64,000 nt of DNA from Motilibacter deserti (GCF_011250635.1 NZ_JAANNP010000004.1:124001-188000), one strand, 5' to 3'; positions 1 through 9,159 are shown, counted from the first letter of the stretch. Numbers and translations are program-made. The notes: generated by a model from the sequence alone, not told the origin.

Positions 1-969
1 CTCGCGCTGCTCGCGCTGGACCTCGCGGTGGGCGCGCTCCGCCCGCACCACGTGGGCTTCGCCGAGGCGACCGCCTGGTCGGTGTTCTACATCGGCGTCG
101 CCGTCGCCTTCGGCGTGGTGCTCGGCGCGGTGGCCGGCTGGGACTACGGCACCGAGTACTTCGCCGGCTACCTGGTCGAGAAGAGCCTGTCGGTCGACAA
201 CCTGTTCGTCTTCGTCATCATCATGACGACGTTCGCGGTGCCCGACCGGCACCAGCAGAAGGTGCTGACGTTCGGCATCGTGCTGGCGCTCGTCATGCGC
301 GTCATCTTCATCCTGGCGGGAGCGGCTCTGCTCGAGCTGTTCTCGTTCATGTTCCTGCTCTTCGGCCTGCTGCTCGTGTGGACCGCCGTGCAGCTCTACC
401 GGCACCGCGACGAGGACCCGGAGATCGAGGAGAACGCCCTCGTGCGCGGCGTCAAACGCGTGCTGCCCACGACCACGGAGTACGACGAGGGCCGCCTGGT
501 CACCCGGATCGACGGCAAGCGCGCGGTCACGCCGCTGTTCGTCGTCCTCGTCGCGATCGGCAGCACCGACCTGCTGTTCGCCCTCGACTCGATCCCCGCG
601 GTGTTCGGCGTCACGCAGGAGACGTTCATCGTCTTCGCGGCGAACGCGTTCGCCCTCCTCGGGCTGCGCGCCCTCTTCTTCCTCGTGCAGGGGCTGCTCG
701 ACCGGCTGGTCTACCTGTCGACGGGGCTGGCGCTCGTGCTCGCCCTGATCGGCGTGAAGCTCATCCTGCACTGGGGCCACACGGTGAACGACGACGTACC
801 CGAGATCCCCACCGTGACGTCCCTCGGGATCATCGCGGTGATCCTGGCGGTGACGACGGTCGCGAGCCTGCTGAAGGTACGCCGCGACCCGACGGCGCGA
901 GCGCACGCCGGGTCCGTGCGGGGGCACTCGGAGCGGCCGGCGGACGAGGCCGGCGCCGGCAGGCCCTGA
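1..969 (+). CDS. TerC family integral membrane protein (5' end outside window)
   Basis: The reading frame is open from the first base, so the true start lies upstream and 322 residues are visible. TerC/Alx-family proteins are multi-pass inner-membrane proteins linked to tellurite resistance and to manganese or other metal-ion export. The visible part has about eight hydrophobic segments and the two family signatures: SVDNLFVF near residue 64, and STDLLFALDSIPAVFGVT near residue 189, with acidic residues inside membrane helices. The C-terminal 30 residues are hydrophilic and rich in Arg, Ala and Gly. A GTG at 28 could be read as a start, but it would remove the first membrane segment and the Leu-Ala run before it looks native. 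The family call is solid. The transported ion is not known from sequence. Confidence 0.88.
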   Translation, partial: LALLALDLAVGALRPHHVGFAEATAWSVFYIGVAVAFGVVLGAVAGWDYGTEYFAGYLVEKSLSVDNLFVFVIIMTTFAVPDRHQQKVLTFGIVLALVMRVIFILAGAALLELFSFMFLLFGLLLVWTAVQLYRHRDEDPEIEENALVRGVKRVLPTTTEYDEGRLVTRIDGKRAVTPLFVVLVAIGSTDLLFALDSIPAVFGVTQETFIVFAANAFALLGLRALFFLVQGLLDRLVYLSTGLALVLALIGVKLILHWGHTVNDDVPEIPTVTSLGIIAVILAVTTVASLLKVRRDPTARAHAGSVRGHSERPADEAGAGRP

Positions 970-989
970 CGCCGAGCGAGGCGAACCGG

Positions 990-1004
990 GGCACCTCGGG
1001 TGCC
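990..1004 (+). terminator. Short GC hairpin after the TerC gene
   Basis: Six-base arms GGCACC and GGTGCC with a three-base loop lie about 20 bases after the stop codon. No T-run follows, so it is at best a weak terminator. Confidence 0.3.
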
Positions 1005-1087
1005 GCCACCCGCGCTTCACCCGCGCCTCGCACTGCGTTCATCCGGCGTGCACCTCGCGCCGCCATCGCTGCGCTACGAATCCGCGC

Positions 1088-2653
1088 ATGACTTTCCCGC
1101 GTCGGGCCACGACGCTCTCCCTGCCGCTGACCGTGCTCGCGCTCGGCGCGGCCTGCCTCGCCGCCTTCCCGACCCACGCCGCGACCGCGGCCTCCGCACC
1201 TGCGGCGACGCTGCGCGCGCTCGGCACGTTCACCGGCAGCGGTGCCGAGATCGGCGCCTACGACCCAACCACCCGGCGCCTGTTCGTGACCGACCTCGCG
1301 GACCAGGAGGTCGACATCCTCGACATCTCCGACCCGGCCTCGCCGGAGCTGGTCCGCAGCGTGGACCTGTCGGAGTTCGGCGGCGACGTGACCAGCGTCG
1401 CCGTCGCCGGCGGCGTGGTGGCCGCGGCGGTCAAGAGCGACTCGCAGCAGCTGCCCGGGTCGGTCGTCTTCTTCACTCCGGACGGCCGCCGGCTCGGCGA
1501 CGTGCGGGTCGGCGCCGGCCCCGACAGCCTCGCGTTCACCAAGAACGGCAAGCGCCTGGTCGTCGCCAACGAGGGCGAGCCGGACGGTTACTGCGCCGGA
1601 GGGGTCGACCCCGAGGGGTCGATCAGCGTGATCGACCTGAAGAACGGCCCGGCCCGAGCGGTCGTGCGGACCGCGGGCTTCGGCGCGTTCGCACGCGGGG
1701 GCCTCGACCCCGCCGTACGCATCTCCGGCCCAGGGGCGACGGTCGCCCAGGACCTCGAGCCCGAGTACGTCTCCATCGCCCCGAACGGCCAGCAGGCCTT
1801 CGTGACGCTGCAGGAGAACAACGCGGTCGCCACGGTCGACATCGCTCAGGCGAAGGTGACGAGCATCGTCGCCCTGGGCTACGCCGACCACTCCACGGCG
1901 GGCAACGGGATCGACCCGAGCGACCGCGACGGCGGCATCTCGCTCCGGCAGGTGCCGGTCAAGGGTATGTACATGCCGGACGGCGTCGCGTCCTGGACCG
2001 TGCAGGGCAAGGACACCTATCTCGTGATGGCCAACGAGGGCGACGAGCGCGACTACGACTGCTACGGCGACGGCCAGCGGGTCAAGGACATCTCCGTGGC
2101 GAACCTGCCGGCGGGGCTGTCCGCGGACGTCCGGCAGGACGCGCAGCTCGGCCGGCTGACGGTCACGAGCGCCGCCCCGGCCACGGTGGCGGGCAGCACT
2201 CGGCGCACCGGGCTCTACGCGTACGGCTCGCGCAGCGTGTCGATCCGGAAGGCCGACGGCACGCTCGTGTGGGACAGCCGGGACGCTCTCGAGCGGCTGA
2301 CCGCTGCGGCCGACCCGGCCCTGTTCAACTCCGAGGAGCTCGACCCGCGCACCTTCGATACCCGCAGCGACAACAAGGGCCCGGAGCCCGAGGGCGTCGC
2401 GGTGCTCGCCAACCGCGGCCGGCAGTACGCGTTCGTCGGCCTCGAGCGCGCGTCGGGCGTCGCTGTCTACGACGTGACCACGCCGACCGCCCCCGTGCTG
2501 CAGCAGCTCGTCCGCACCCCGGGCGACGTCGCGCCCGAGGGGCTCGTCGCCATCGACCGCAAGGACAGCCCGACGGGGGAGCCGATGCTCGTCGTCACCA
2601 ACGAGGTCAGCGGCACGACGACGCTCTACGCCGTCGACGTGACGCGCGGATAG
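1088..2653 (+). CDS. Secreted choice-of-anchor I / LVIVD-type beta-propeller protein
   Basis: 521 residues. The N terminus has paired Arg, a hydrophobic core and an Ala-rich stretch ending near residue 34, which reads as a Sec signal peptide. The rest consists of repeated propeller blades with motifs such as TDLADQEVDILDISDP near residue 72 and PEYVSIAPNGQQAFVTLQEN near residue 220. This matches the choice-of-anchor I family, which are exported propellers often annotated as alkaline-phosphatase-like. No catalytic motif is visible, and unlike many relatives it ends without an obvious sorting signal or membrane anchor, so release from the cell is likely. The ATG at 1088 is the only start that gives a complete signal peptide. 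Enzymatic activity should not be assumed. Confidence 0.85.
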   Translation: MTFPRRATTLSLPLTVLALGAACLAAFPTHAATAASAPAATLRALGTFTGSGAEIGAYDPTTRRLFVTDLADQEVDILDISDPASPELVRSVDLSEFGGDVTSVAVAGGVVAAAVKSDSQQLPGSVVFFTPDGRRLGDVRVGAGPDSLAFTKNGKRLVVANEGEPDGYCAGGVDPEGSISVIDLKNGPARAVVRTAGFGAFARGGLDPAVRISGPGATVAQDLEPEYVSIAPNGQQAFVTLQENNAVATVDIAQAKVTSIVALGYADHSTAGNGIDPSDRDGGISLRQVPVKGMYMPDGVASWTVQGKDTYLVMANEGDERDYDCYGDGQRVKDISVANLPAGLSADVRQDAQLGRLTVTSAAPATVAGSTRRTGLYAYGSRSVSIRKADGTLVWDSRDALERLTAAADPALFNSEELDPRTFDTRSDNKGPEPEGVAVLANRGRQYAFVGLERASGVAVYDVTTPTAPVLQQLVRTPGDVAPEGLVAIDRKDSPTGEPMLVVTNEVSGTTTLYAVDVTRG

Positions 2654-2671
2654 CCCCCGCAGCGCAGGATG

Positions 2672-2707
2672 CGACAGGCCCGCGGGGATCGCCCTCGGGC
2701 CTTGTCG
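2672..2707 (+). terminator. Hairpin terminator between convergent genes
   Basis: Arms at 2672-2686 and 2692-2707 pair over about 14 bases with one bulge and one mismatch, 18 bases after the stop of the propeller gene. It probably ends that transcript. Confidence 0.6.
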
Positions 2708-2855
2708 TGCCTCGGAGGCGCTACCGGCTGATCACGCCCGCGGGTGCCGCACCCCTGGGTGTGACGGCTGGCGTGAGGCACCGACCGGGAGCGATCAGGA
2801 GCTGGAGGGAACGAGGGAAGGCCGCCTCGTGCCGCCCGGGATCACCCCGGGCCGC

Positions 2856-4232
2856 CTACAGCCCCGGGATCGCCCCGTTGCGGAAGGCGTCGACGAAGAG
2901 CGGATAGTCGGCCCGGGCGATCTCGCCGTACGCGCGGCCCACGTCGCGCATCTGGCCCGCGAACTCGTCCACGCCACCGGCGGCGTCGATCGCGGCGGCG
3001 ATGGCCTCCTCGGTGCAGAACGGGACGAGCGTCGTGTCCGCGGTGTCGTCCGCGACGCAGTGCGCCTTCGCCGTCGCCTGCCCCAGTGAGGTGAGGACGG
3101 GGAGCAGGTCGTCGTCGGACAGCTCGTCCCAGTCGAGGTCGGCCTCGTAGGGCGAGAGCTCGGCCACGACGTACCCGACCCCGCCGACCTCGGTGTGGCC
3201 GAGCCACGGGTCGGCGTGCGCCTGCAGCGCGCGCTGCGAGAGCACGGTCCGGTGGCCGTGGTGGGCAAAGTAGCCGGCGATCTCCGGGTCGGTCACCACC
3301 CGGCTCGGCGCGGCGACGTTGGCCTGCTTCATCGACAGGATGACGTCGTTCTCCAGCGCCTCGGTCGCGCCCTCGAGCAGGATGTTGTACGCCGGGAGGC
3401 CGGCCGAGCCGATGCCGAAGCCGGAGCGCCCGACGACGTCCTTGACCCGGTAGCTGTCGACCGGGCGGCGCTTCTCCTCCGGGATCGTCTGCAGGTAGGA
3501 GCGGAACGCCGCCTCGATCGCCGACCGCTCGCCGGCGTCGAGCCGCCGCACGCCTGACCCGTCGCGGAAGACGCGCTCGTAGCCGTCGATGACGGTGTTC
3601 GCCTCGAGCAGCGCGGTCCGGCTGCCCTGCCGCCCCGCCTGCAGCACGGCGTGGAGGGCGCCGCTCGTGGTGTCGAGGCGGAGGGCGAAGTCCTTGTCGT
3701 TCTCGTCGTTGACGAACCGGCAGACCTGCTCGGCGTACGACCGCGCGTACGTCGTGACCATCTCGTCGATGTCGTCGTCGGCCAGGGCCTTCTGCACCCC
3801 GAGCAGGTAGAGCGAGGCCGCCATGCGCGAGGTGTCCCACGTGAAGGCGCCGACGTAGGACTCGTCGAAGTCGTTGACGTCGAACACCAGGCGCCCGCGG
3901 TCGTTCATGTAGGTGCCGTAGTTCTGCGCGTGCAGGTCGCCCTGGATCCAGACCCGGCTGGTCTGCTCGTTCGAGAACGGGTCCTCGAGAGCGGCGACGT
4001 CGGCGTAGAACAGCCACGCGCTGCCGCGGTAGAACGCGAAGGGCTCGGCCGCCATCTTGCGGAACTTCTTGCGGAGCGCCGCCGGGTCCGCGGCGACGAG
4101 CCCGCCCAGGGCGTCGTGCAGGACGTCGACCAGGAAGCCCTGGCGCGCTCCCGTCTCGGGGTGCCCGGCCCGCAACTGCTCGGCTACCGCGCCCTCGCCA
4201 CGGCCCGCGTCCCTGCCCGCACTCTCGCCCAC
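2856..4232 (-). CDS. DUF2252 domain-containing protein
   Basis: 458 residues from the GTG at 4232, chosen because AGGAGG lies eight bases before it. The open frame extends much further upstream, but that part is antisense to the FprA gene and reads as shadow. The DUF2252 hallmarks are present: FRKMAAEPFAFYRGS near residue 55, GDLHAQNYG near 96 and FDVNDFDES near 110. The GDLHxxN and DFD pair resembles the catalytic loop and metal-binding motif of aminoglycoside-phosphotransferase-like kinases, and DUF2252 is thought to be distantly kinase-like. The family has no assigned substrate. It is divergent from the ferredoxin reductase gene across 90 bases that contain a palindrome. Confidence 0.88.
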   Translation of the reverse strand: MGESAGRDAGRGEGAVAEQLRAGHPETGARQGFLVDVLHDALGGLVAADPAALRKKFRKMAAEPFAFYRGSAWLFYADVAALEDPFSNEQTSRVWIQGDLHAQNYGTYMNDRGRLVFDVNDFDESYVGAFTWDTSRMAASLYLLGVQKALADDDIDEMVTTYARSYAEQVCRFVNDENDKDFALRLDTTSGALHAVLQAGRQGSRTALLEANTVIDGYERVFRDGSGVRRLDAGERSAIEAAFRSYLQTIPEEKRRPVDSYRVKDVVGRSGFGIGSAGLPAYNILLEGATEALENDVILSMKQANVAAPSRVVTDPEIAGYFAHHGHRTVLSQRALQAHADPWLGHTEVGGVGYVVAELSPYEADLDWDELSDDDLLPVLTSLGQATAKAHCVADDTADTTLVPFCTEEAIAAAIDAAGGVDEFAGQMRDVGRAYGEIARADYPLFVDAFRNGAIPGL

Positions 4233-4277
4233 GTCCGCCCCCTCCTGCGCCGCGGCTGCACCGTGCACGCCGCGCCC

Positions 4278-4301
4278 GCGCCGAACGTAGCGTTCGGGCG
4301 C
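4278..4301. promoter_or_regulatory. Palindrome in the divergent DUF2252 / fprA promoter region
   Basis: CGAACG, TAG, CGTTCG form a perfect 6-3-6 inverted repeat at 4282-4296. GCGC arms outside it extend the pairing, with one unpaired G. It lies 21 bases before the fprA ATG, so it may be an operator or a 5' leader hairpin. Confidence 0.4.
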
Positions 4302-4322
4302 GGGGGATGACAGAGTGGCCCG

Positions 4323-5666
4323 ATGCTGCGCGTAGCCGTGGTCGGCTCCGGGCCTGCGGGGGTCTACGCCGCGGGCGCGCTGGCCGAGCACCACGAGGCC
4401 GTGGACGTCTTCGACCGGCTGCCCTGTCCCTTCGGGCTGGTCCGCTACGGCGTCGCGCCCGACCACGAGAAGATCCGCTCGATCACCTCGACGCTGCATC
4501 GCGTGTTCGAGCAGCCCAACGTCCGCTTCCTCGGCAACGTCGAGGTCGGCCGCGACGTGACCGTCGAGGAGCTGCACGCGCACTACGACGCGGTGCTCGT
4601 CGCCTGTGGGTCCGCGCTGGGTCGGCGGCTGGGAGTGCCGGGGGAGGACCTGCCCGGCAGCTTCTCGGCCACCGACTTCGTCGCGTGGTATTGCGGGCAC
4701 CCCGACGCGATGGTCGACCGCTTCACGCTCGAGGCGCGCAGCGTCGTCGTCGTCGGGCTCGGCAACGTCGCCCTCGATGTCGCTCGGCTGCTCGCGAAGG
4801 ACATCGACGCCCTCCGGCAGACGGACATGCCCGACCACGTGCTGCGGGTGCTCGCCGACAGCAAGGTCGAGGAGGTGTCGATCGTCGGCCGGCGCGGGCC
4901 GGCACAGGCGCGCTTCAGCACCAAGGAGCTGCGCGAGCTCGGGGACATCGCGGGCGCGGACGTGATCGTCGACCCGGCCGACCTCGAGCTGGACGAGGGC
5001 AGCGCCGCGGCGGTCGGCGCCGACCCCACGCTCCGGCGCAACCTCGACGTGCTGCGGGGGTGGGCCGAGCGCCCGCCGGCCGGGCGCCCGCGGCGAGTGC
5101 ACCTCCGGTTCTTCCAGCGGCCGGACGCCGTGCTCGGTGAGGGCCAGGTGAGCGGCGTGCAGCTCGAGCGCAACGTCCTCGACGGCAGCGGCGGGGTGCG
5201 CGGCACGGGGCAGCTGTCCGTCGTCGACGCCCAGCTGGTGCTCTGCTCCGTCGGCTACCGCGGCCTCGCCATCCCCGGCCTGCCCTTCGACGAGCGGGAC
5301 GGGGTCATCCCGAACGCCGGCGGACGCGTGCTGCGCGACGGCGTCCCGGTGCCCGGCGAGTACGTCGCCGGCTGGATCAAGCGCGGGCCGACCGGCGTGA
5401 TCGGCACCAACAAGCACGACGCGCACGAGACGGTCGCGGCCCTGCTGGAGGACCTGCCGCACCTGCCGCGGGCGGCGTACCGGGAGCCCGAGGACGTCGA
5501 CCGGCTGCTCGCCGGCCGTGGCGTCCAGGTGGTCGGCTGGGCCGGGTGGTGCGCGATCGACGGTGCGGAGTTGGCGCTCGGCGTGGCCTCCGGCCGGCGC
5601 CGGGTGAAGATCAGCGAGCGCGAGGCGTTGCTCCGTGCGGCCGCCGCGGACAGCGCGTCACGCTAG
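4323..5666 (+). CDS. fprA: FprA-type NADPH-ferredoxin reductase (adrenodoxin reductase family)
   Basis: 447 residues, a typical FprA length. It is a cytoplasmic flavoenzyme that passes electrons from NADPH through FAD to ferredoxins, which can then serve cytochromes P450 and iron-sulfur enzymes. The FAD-binding motif VGSGPAGVYAA is at residues 7-17, the family signature CPFGLVRYGVAPDH at about 37-50, the NADP-binding motif VVVVGLGNVALDVAR at about 139-153, and the late signature GWIKRGPTGVIGTNK near 356. The ATG at 4323 places the Rossmann motif directly at the N terminus as expected. No ferredoxin gene is adjacent, so its partner is encoded elsewhere. The DUF2252 gene is divergent upstream. 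Confidence 0.93.
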   Translation: MLRVAVVGSGPAGVYAAGALAEHHEAVDVFDRLPCPFGLVRYGVAPDHEKIRSITSTLHRVFEQPNVRFLGNVEVGRDVTVEELHAHYDAVLVACGSALGRRLGVPGEDLPGSFSATDFVAWYCGHPDAMVDRFTLEARSVVVVGLGNVALDVARLLAKDIDALRQTDMPDHVLRVLADSKVEEVSIVGRRGPAQARFSTKELRELGDIAGADVIVDPADLELDEGSAAAVGADPTLRRNLDVLRGWAERPPAGRPRRVHLRFFQRPDAVLGEGQVSGVQLERNVLDGSGGVRGTGQLSVVDAQLVLCSVGYRGLAIPGLPFDERDGVIPNAGGRVLRDGVPVPGEYVAGWIKRGPTGVIGTNKHDAHETVAALLEDLPHLPRAAYREPEDVDRLLAGRGVQVVGWAGWCAIDGAELALGVASGRRRVKISEREALLRAAAADSASR

Positions 5667-5694
5667 CGCCGGGCGGGCGGATCAGTACGCCGGC

Positions 5695-6003
5695 CTAGCG
5701 CCGGGCGGGACGGTCCCCGAGCAGGTGCGACGCGACACCGACGGCCGCCGTCGCCACGGCCACGCTCGGCCACGCGCCGATCCGCCTGGCCAGCGGGTGC
5801 GACGCGCCGAAGGCACCGACGTACGTCGCGAGCAGCGCCGCCGTCCGGGCCGGTCCGACGGTCCGCTGCCAGCGCCGGCCGGCCGTCACGGCCCCGGCGA
5901 GCAGGACGACGCCCCCGGCGGGCCGGACGCCCGTGGCCCGGCCGGTGAGGTAGCCGCCCAGCAGCGAGCCGGCGGAGATGACGGACGTCGGGATCGCGCT
6001 CAT
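5695..6003 (-). CDS. Small membrane protein coupled to exonuclease III
   Basis: 102 residues, starting at the ATG whose last bases overlap the stop codon of the upstream xth gene (ATGA, four-base overlap at 6000-6003). That arrangement points to translational coupling. Several Ala/Gly/Val-rich hydrophobic stretches near residues 8-20, 28-42, 55-68 and 78-93 suggest three or four short membrane helices, with a basic C terminus. I do not recognise a named family. Its coupling to a DNA-repair nuclease is probably positional rather than functional. Confidence 0.7.
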   Translation of the reverse strand: MSAIPTSVISAGSLLGGYLTGRATGVRPAGGVVLLAGAVTAGRRWQRTVGPARTAALLATYVGAFGASHPLARRIGAWPSVAVATAAVGVASHLLGDRPARR

Positions 6004-6830
6004 GGGGCCACCGTAGGAGGCAGCCGCAGGTCCACCACGATCGGGGCGTGGTCCGAGGCGCCCTTGCCCTTGCGCGCCTCGCGGTCGACGTACGCGTCCG
6101 ACACCGCGCCCGCGAAAGCGGCGTTCGCGTAGACCAGGTCGATGCGCATGCCGAGGTTCTTGTGGAACATCCCGGCCCGATAGTCCCAATAGGTGAAGGG
6201 CACGTCGTACTTCAGCGCCCGCGGGACGACGTCGGACAGCCCCGCCGCGCGCAGCCGCGCGAGGGCCTCCCGCTCGGGCGGCGTCACGTGAGTGGCCGTG
6301 GCGAAGGCCGCCGGGTCCCAGACGTCGGCGTCCGTGGGTGCGACGTTGTAGTCGCCCAGCACCGCGAACGGCCGTTCGGCCCGAGCATCGCCGGCCACTG
6401 CGTCCCGCAGCGCGTCGAGCCAGCGCAGCTTGTACGCGTAGTGCTCGTGGCCGGGCTCGCGGCCGTTCGGCACGTACACCGACCACACCCGGACCGGCCC
6501 GCAGGTCGCTGCGACCGCGCGCGTCTCGAGGTCGTCGGGCCCGGGATAGCCCGGCCCGCCGGGCAGGCCGCGCACGACGTCGTCGAGCCCGATGCGCGAG
6601 AGCACGGCCACGCCGTTCCAGCGCCCGTCGCCGTGCGAGGCGGCCTCGTAGCCGAGCTCGGCCACCTGGGCGGTGGGGAAGGCGTCGTCGGTGCACTTGG
6701 TCTCCTGCAGGCAGACCACGTCGGGCCCGGTCGTGGCGAGCCAGTCAAGGAGCCGCGGCACCCGCGCCGTCACCGAGTTGACGTTCCACGTCGCCACGCG
6801 CACCACGCCGTCGTCCCGCGTCTCAGCCAT
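6000..6830 (-). CDS. xth: Exodeoxyribonuclease III
   Basis: 276 residues, the usual length for this family. The enzyme is an AP endonuclease and 3'-5' exonuclease in base-excision repair and belongs to the endonuclease/exonuclease/phosphatase fold. The motifs appear in order: NVNSV near residue 16, LQETK near 41 with the metal-binding Glu, GDYNVAPTDADVW near 160, and SDHAPIVVDL near 259 with the catalytic Asp-His. The ATG at 6830 is the first start in frame and begins a short hydrophilic leader before the first beta strand. Its stop overlaps the start of the downstream membrane-protein gene. A divergent membrane-protein gene begins 150 bases upstream. Confidence 0.94.
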   Translation of the reverse strand: MAETRDDGVVRVATWNVNSVTARVPRLLDWLATTGPDVVCLQETKCTDDAFPTAQVAELGYEAASHGDGRWNGVAVLSRIGLDDVVRGLPGGPGYPGPDDLETRAVAATCGPVRVWSVYVPNGREPGHEHYAYKLRWLDALRDAVAGDARAERPFAVLGDYNVAPTDADVWDPAAFATATHVTPPEREALARLRAAGLSDVVPRALKYDVPFTYWDYRAGMFHKNLGMRIDLVYANAAFAGAVSDAYVDREARKGKGASDHAPIVVDLRLPPTVAP

Positions 6831-6980
6831 GCGCGCACCCTACGAGGAGCCGGCGGACCAGCCTCCGCTGCGCTGGTCGAGGTGCGGCGGGCTGGGCCGG
6901 CATCGGGCCGCGGCCGAGCGCTGCGGCGGACGGGACGGACAAGGGAGCCCGTCGGCGCCCCCCAGGCCTACAGTGCCGGC

Positions 6981-7412
6981 ATGGCCTCGGCGGTGCAGAT
7001 CTCCTCGTCGGACGAAGGTGTGCCTGTCCGTCGGCGCGGGGCGATCGTTCCGATGGCGCTGGCGGTGCTGTCCGCCGGATGCTTCGGCGCGGGAATGGTG
7101 TGGCCCTATGTGCACCTGGGCCTGGCTGGGCTCACGCACGTCGAGATCCTCACCAGGCCGAGCACGCAGATCACGGGCGCCTGGGCGGCACTGACGGGGC
7201 TGGCCTTCCTGACCGCGCCCTGCGCCGCGCTTCTCGCCCTCGGCGCTGCCGCCTGGGCCGTGCGTGGCGACGGCGCCGTGCGAGCTACCTGGCGAAGACA
7301 GCGGGTGCGCGCGCTGGCGGTGTCCGGTGCGGCGCTGCTCGCCGTGGCTGTCCTCGCCATGATCGTGCTCACCCCGTACGCGGCCGCCACCGGCACCTGG
7401 CTGGTGGACTAG
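6981..7412 (+). CDS. Small multi-pass membrane protein, unknown function
   Basis: 143 residues from the ATG at 6981. The open frame continues upstream, but that part is antisense to xth. A charged N terminus is followed by a hydrophobic segment at about 20-45, an extracellular stretch, two more hydrophobic segments near 62-88 and a last one at about 105-130, giving three or four helices. No family motif is recognised. It is followed 100 bases later by the Calx-beta protein on the same strand, but no shared role is evident. Confidence 0.68.
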   Translation: MASAVQISSSDEGVPVRRRGAIVPMALAVLSAGCFGAGMVWPYVHLGLAGLTHVEILTRPSTQITGAWAALTGLAFLTAPCAALLALGAAAWAVRGDGAVRATWRRQRVRALAVSGAALLAVAVLAMIVLTPYAAATGTWLVD

Positions 7413-7513
7413 GACCACGTGAGGCACGGGGGTCCGGGGCGTGCTGCCGGCGAGGGACGATCTGAGCAGTCGGTGCTCAGGCGCGGTGCCGGCGGCGGGA
7501 CCACAGTGGGCCC

Positions 7514-9133
7514 ATGCGTACTCGCCTCGTTGTCCTTCCTGTCCTTTCCATCGTCACCGCGTCGCTCGCTGGTGCGATCGCTGCCGCGCCCACGGCGTCG
7601 GCATCTCCGCCCGGCGACGACTCCTCCGCGGCCATCGACATCTACGGCCGCTCCGGCTCGGTCACCGCCACCACGGTCGGAGCGACGGTGGAGCCAAAGG
7701 AGCCGCAGCACCTGCCGGGCGCGGCGCCCCGGCACTCCGTGTGGTTCCGGTGGCACAAGCGAGATTGGGGGCACGTGACGTTCCGGACCAAGGGCAGCTC
7801 GTTCGACACGGTCCTCGCGGTCTACTCCCGCAACGCCGATGGCCGGCTGCAGCAGCTCGACTCCGACGACGACGCGGAGTTCGGCGGGGTCTTCGGCTAC
7901 CAGAGCCAGGTGTCGGTGGACCTCACGGCGCATCGCGACTTCTGGATCGCCGTCGACGGGGCACCCGACCCGGGCAGCGACGCGGGCGAGGTCGTCCTGA
8001 GCTGGGACAGCAACGACGACTTCTCCTTCCCGGACCAGATCGCCGGCCCGAGTGGTGCCGTCTTCGGCACCACCTACGGTTCCTCCCCCGACCAGGGAGA
8101 GCTGCCCGTTGACGGCAACCCGGGCGGCAGGTCGGTCTGGTTCCAGTGGCAGGCCCCGGTGACGGGCCGGGTTGCCTTCGACACGTCGGGCTCGGGCGCG
8201 GCCTTCGACACGATGCTCGAGGTGTCGCGTGCCCGCCCCGGCGGCGCCGGCGACCAGGAGCGTGTCGTCGCTGTCGACGACGAGTGCTGCGACCACGCGG
8301 ACCTGGAGTTCGAGGCGACGGCAGGCACGGTCTACCGCGTCCGGCTGGACGGGCACCGGTACGCGAGCGGGGCCGTCGCCGAAGGCCAGTACCGGCTCGC
8401 CTGGCACTACCGGATCCCGCAGCAGGCCGCCCTGTCGGTTGCGGACAGGTATGCCTACGAGGAGTCCAGCGGCACCAAGACGGTCCTCGTGCCCGTGCGC
8501 GCGAGCCTCGCGAGCGGGCAGCCGGTGACGGTCCACTGGGCGACGAAGGACGGCACCGCGAAGGCCGGCAAGGACTACGTCGCCGCCGGCGGGACGGCGG
8601 TGCTCGCACCCTGGGAGCAGGAGACCGTGGTCCCGGTGCAGGTGCTGGGAGACACGACCACCGAGCCTCTCGAGTCCTTCACGGTCGAGCTGTCGCAGCC
8701 CTACCTCGCAGCACTCGACGACGCGTCCGCGCCGGTCACCATCACCGACAGCAACCCTCAGCACTACCAGGGGCGGCCGGTCGCCACGGTGGGGGACGCG
8801 ACGGTGCTCGAGGGGGACAACGGCCGCACCGTGGCGACGCTGCCGGTCCGGCTGTCACGCCCGGCCTCGGTCCCGGTCTCCTACGCCTACTGGGTCACCG
8901 GCGGCACCGCTCGGCTGCGCCACACGGGGGTCGACCAGGCGTACGCGGACGCCGAGCCGCACGCAGGGTTCGTGACCTTCGTGCCCGGCCAGACGATCGC
9001 AGCGGTGCAGATCGAGGTCGACCCCGACGACCGGCACGAGGGCGACGAGACGGTGCACCTGACCTTGACCGCCGACCAGGGCGGGGCGGACTGGGACGGC
9101 GCGGGGACACTGACGGTCCGCGACGACGACTGA
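7514..9133 (+). CDS. Secreted Calx-beta domain protein with duplicated N-terminal beta modules
   Basis: 539 residues. A Sec-type signal peptide ends at the Ala-rich stretch near residue 30. Two similar modules follow, with the shared pattern SVWFxW, G-V-F-T, FDTxL near residues 75-110 and 210-240, resembling pre-peptidase-type beta domains. The C-terminal half contains two Calx-beta domains at about 310-415 and 430-539, recognised by VHWATKDGTAKAGKDYVAAG and by the DDRHEGDETVHLTL pattern. Calx-beta domains bind calcium and occur in adhesins and other surface proteins. There is no membrane anchor or sorting motif. A 19-base tandem duplication spans the stop codon. It is probably an adhesive or matrix protein, and no enzyme motif was found. 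Confidence 0.82.
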   Translation: MRTRLVVLPVLSIVTASLAGAIAAAPTASASPPGDDSSAAIDIYGRSGSVTATTVGATVEPKEPQHLPGAAPRHSVWFRWHKRDWGHVTFRTKGSSFDTVLAVYSRNADGRLQQLDSDDDAEFGGVFGYQSQVSVDLTAHRDFWIAVDGAPDPGSDAGEVVLSWDSNDDFSFPDQIAGPSGAVFGTTYGSSPDQGELPVDGNPGGRSVWFQWQAPVTGRVAFDTSGSGAAFDTMLEVSRARPGGAGDQERVVAVDDECCDHADLEFEATAGTVYRVRLDGHRYASGAVAEGQYRLAWHYRIPQQAALSVADRYAYEESSGTKTVLVPVRASLASGQPVTVHWATKDGTAKAGKDYVAAGGTAVLAPWEQETVVPVQVLGDTTTEPLESFTVELSQPYLAALDDASAPVTITDSNPQHYQGRPVATVGDATVLEGDNGRTVATLPVRLSRPASVPVSYAYWVTGGTARLRHTGVDQAYADAEPHAGFVTFVPGQTIAAVQIEVDPDDRHEGDETVHLTLTADQGGADWDGAGTLTVRDDD

Positions 9134-9159
9134 GAGCCGGGACGACGACCGAGAGCCGG
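9122..9159. repeat. 19-base tandem direct repeat across the stop codon
   Basis: The two copies at 9122-9140 and 9141-9159 differ at a single base. That base makes TGA (the stop) in the first copy and CGA in the second. Confidence 0.85.

Noticed and set aside
2856-5462. 868-residue minus-strand frame
   Set aside because: Only the part after the GTG at 4232 shows family motifs. The upstream half is antisense to fprA, an effect of high GC.
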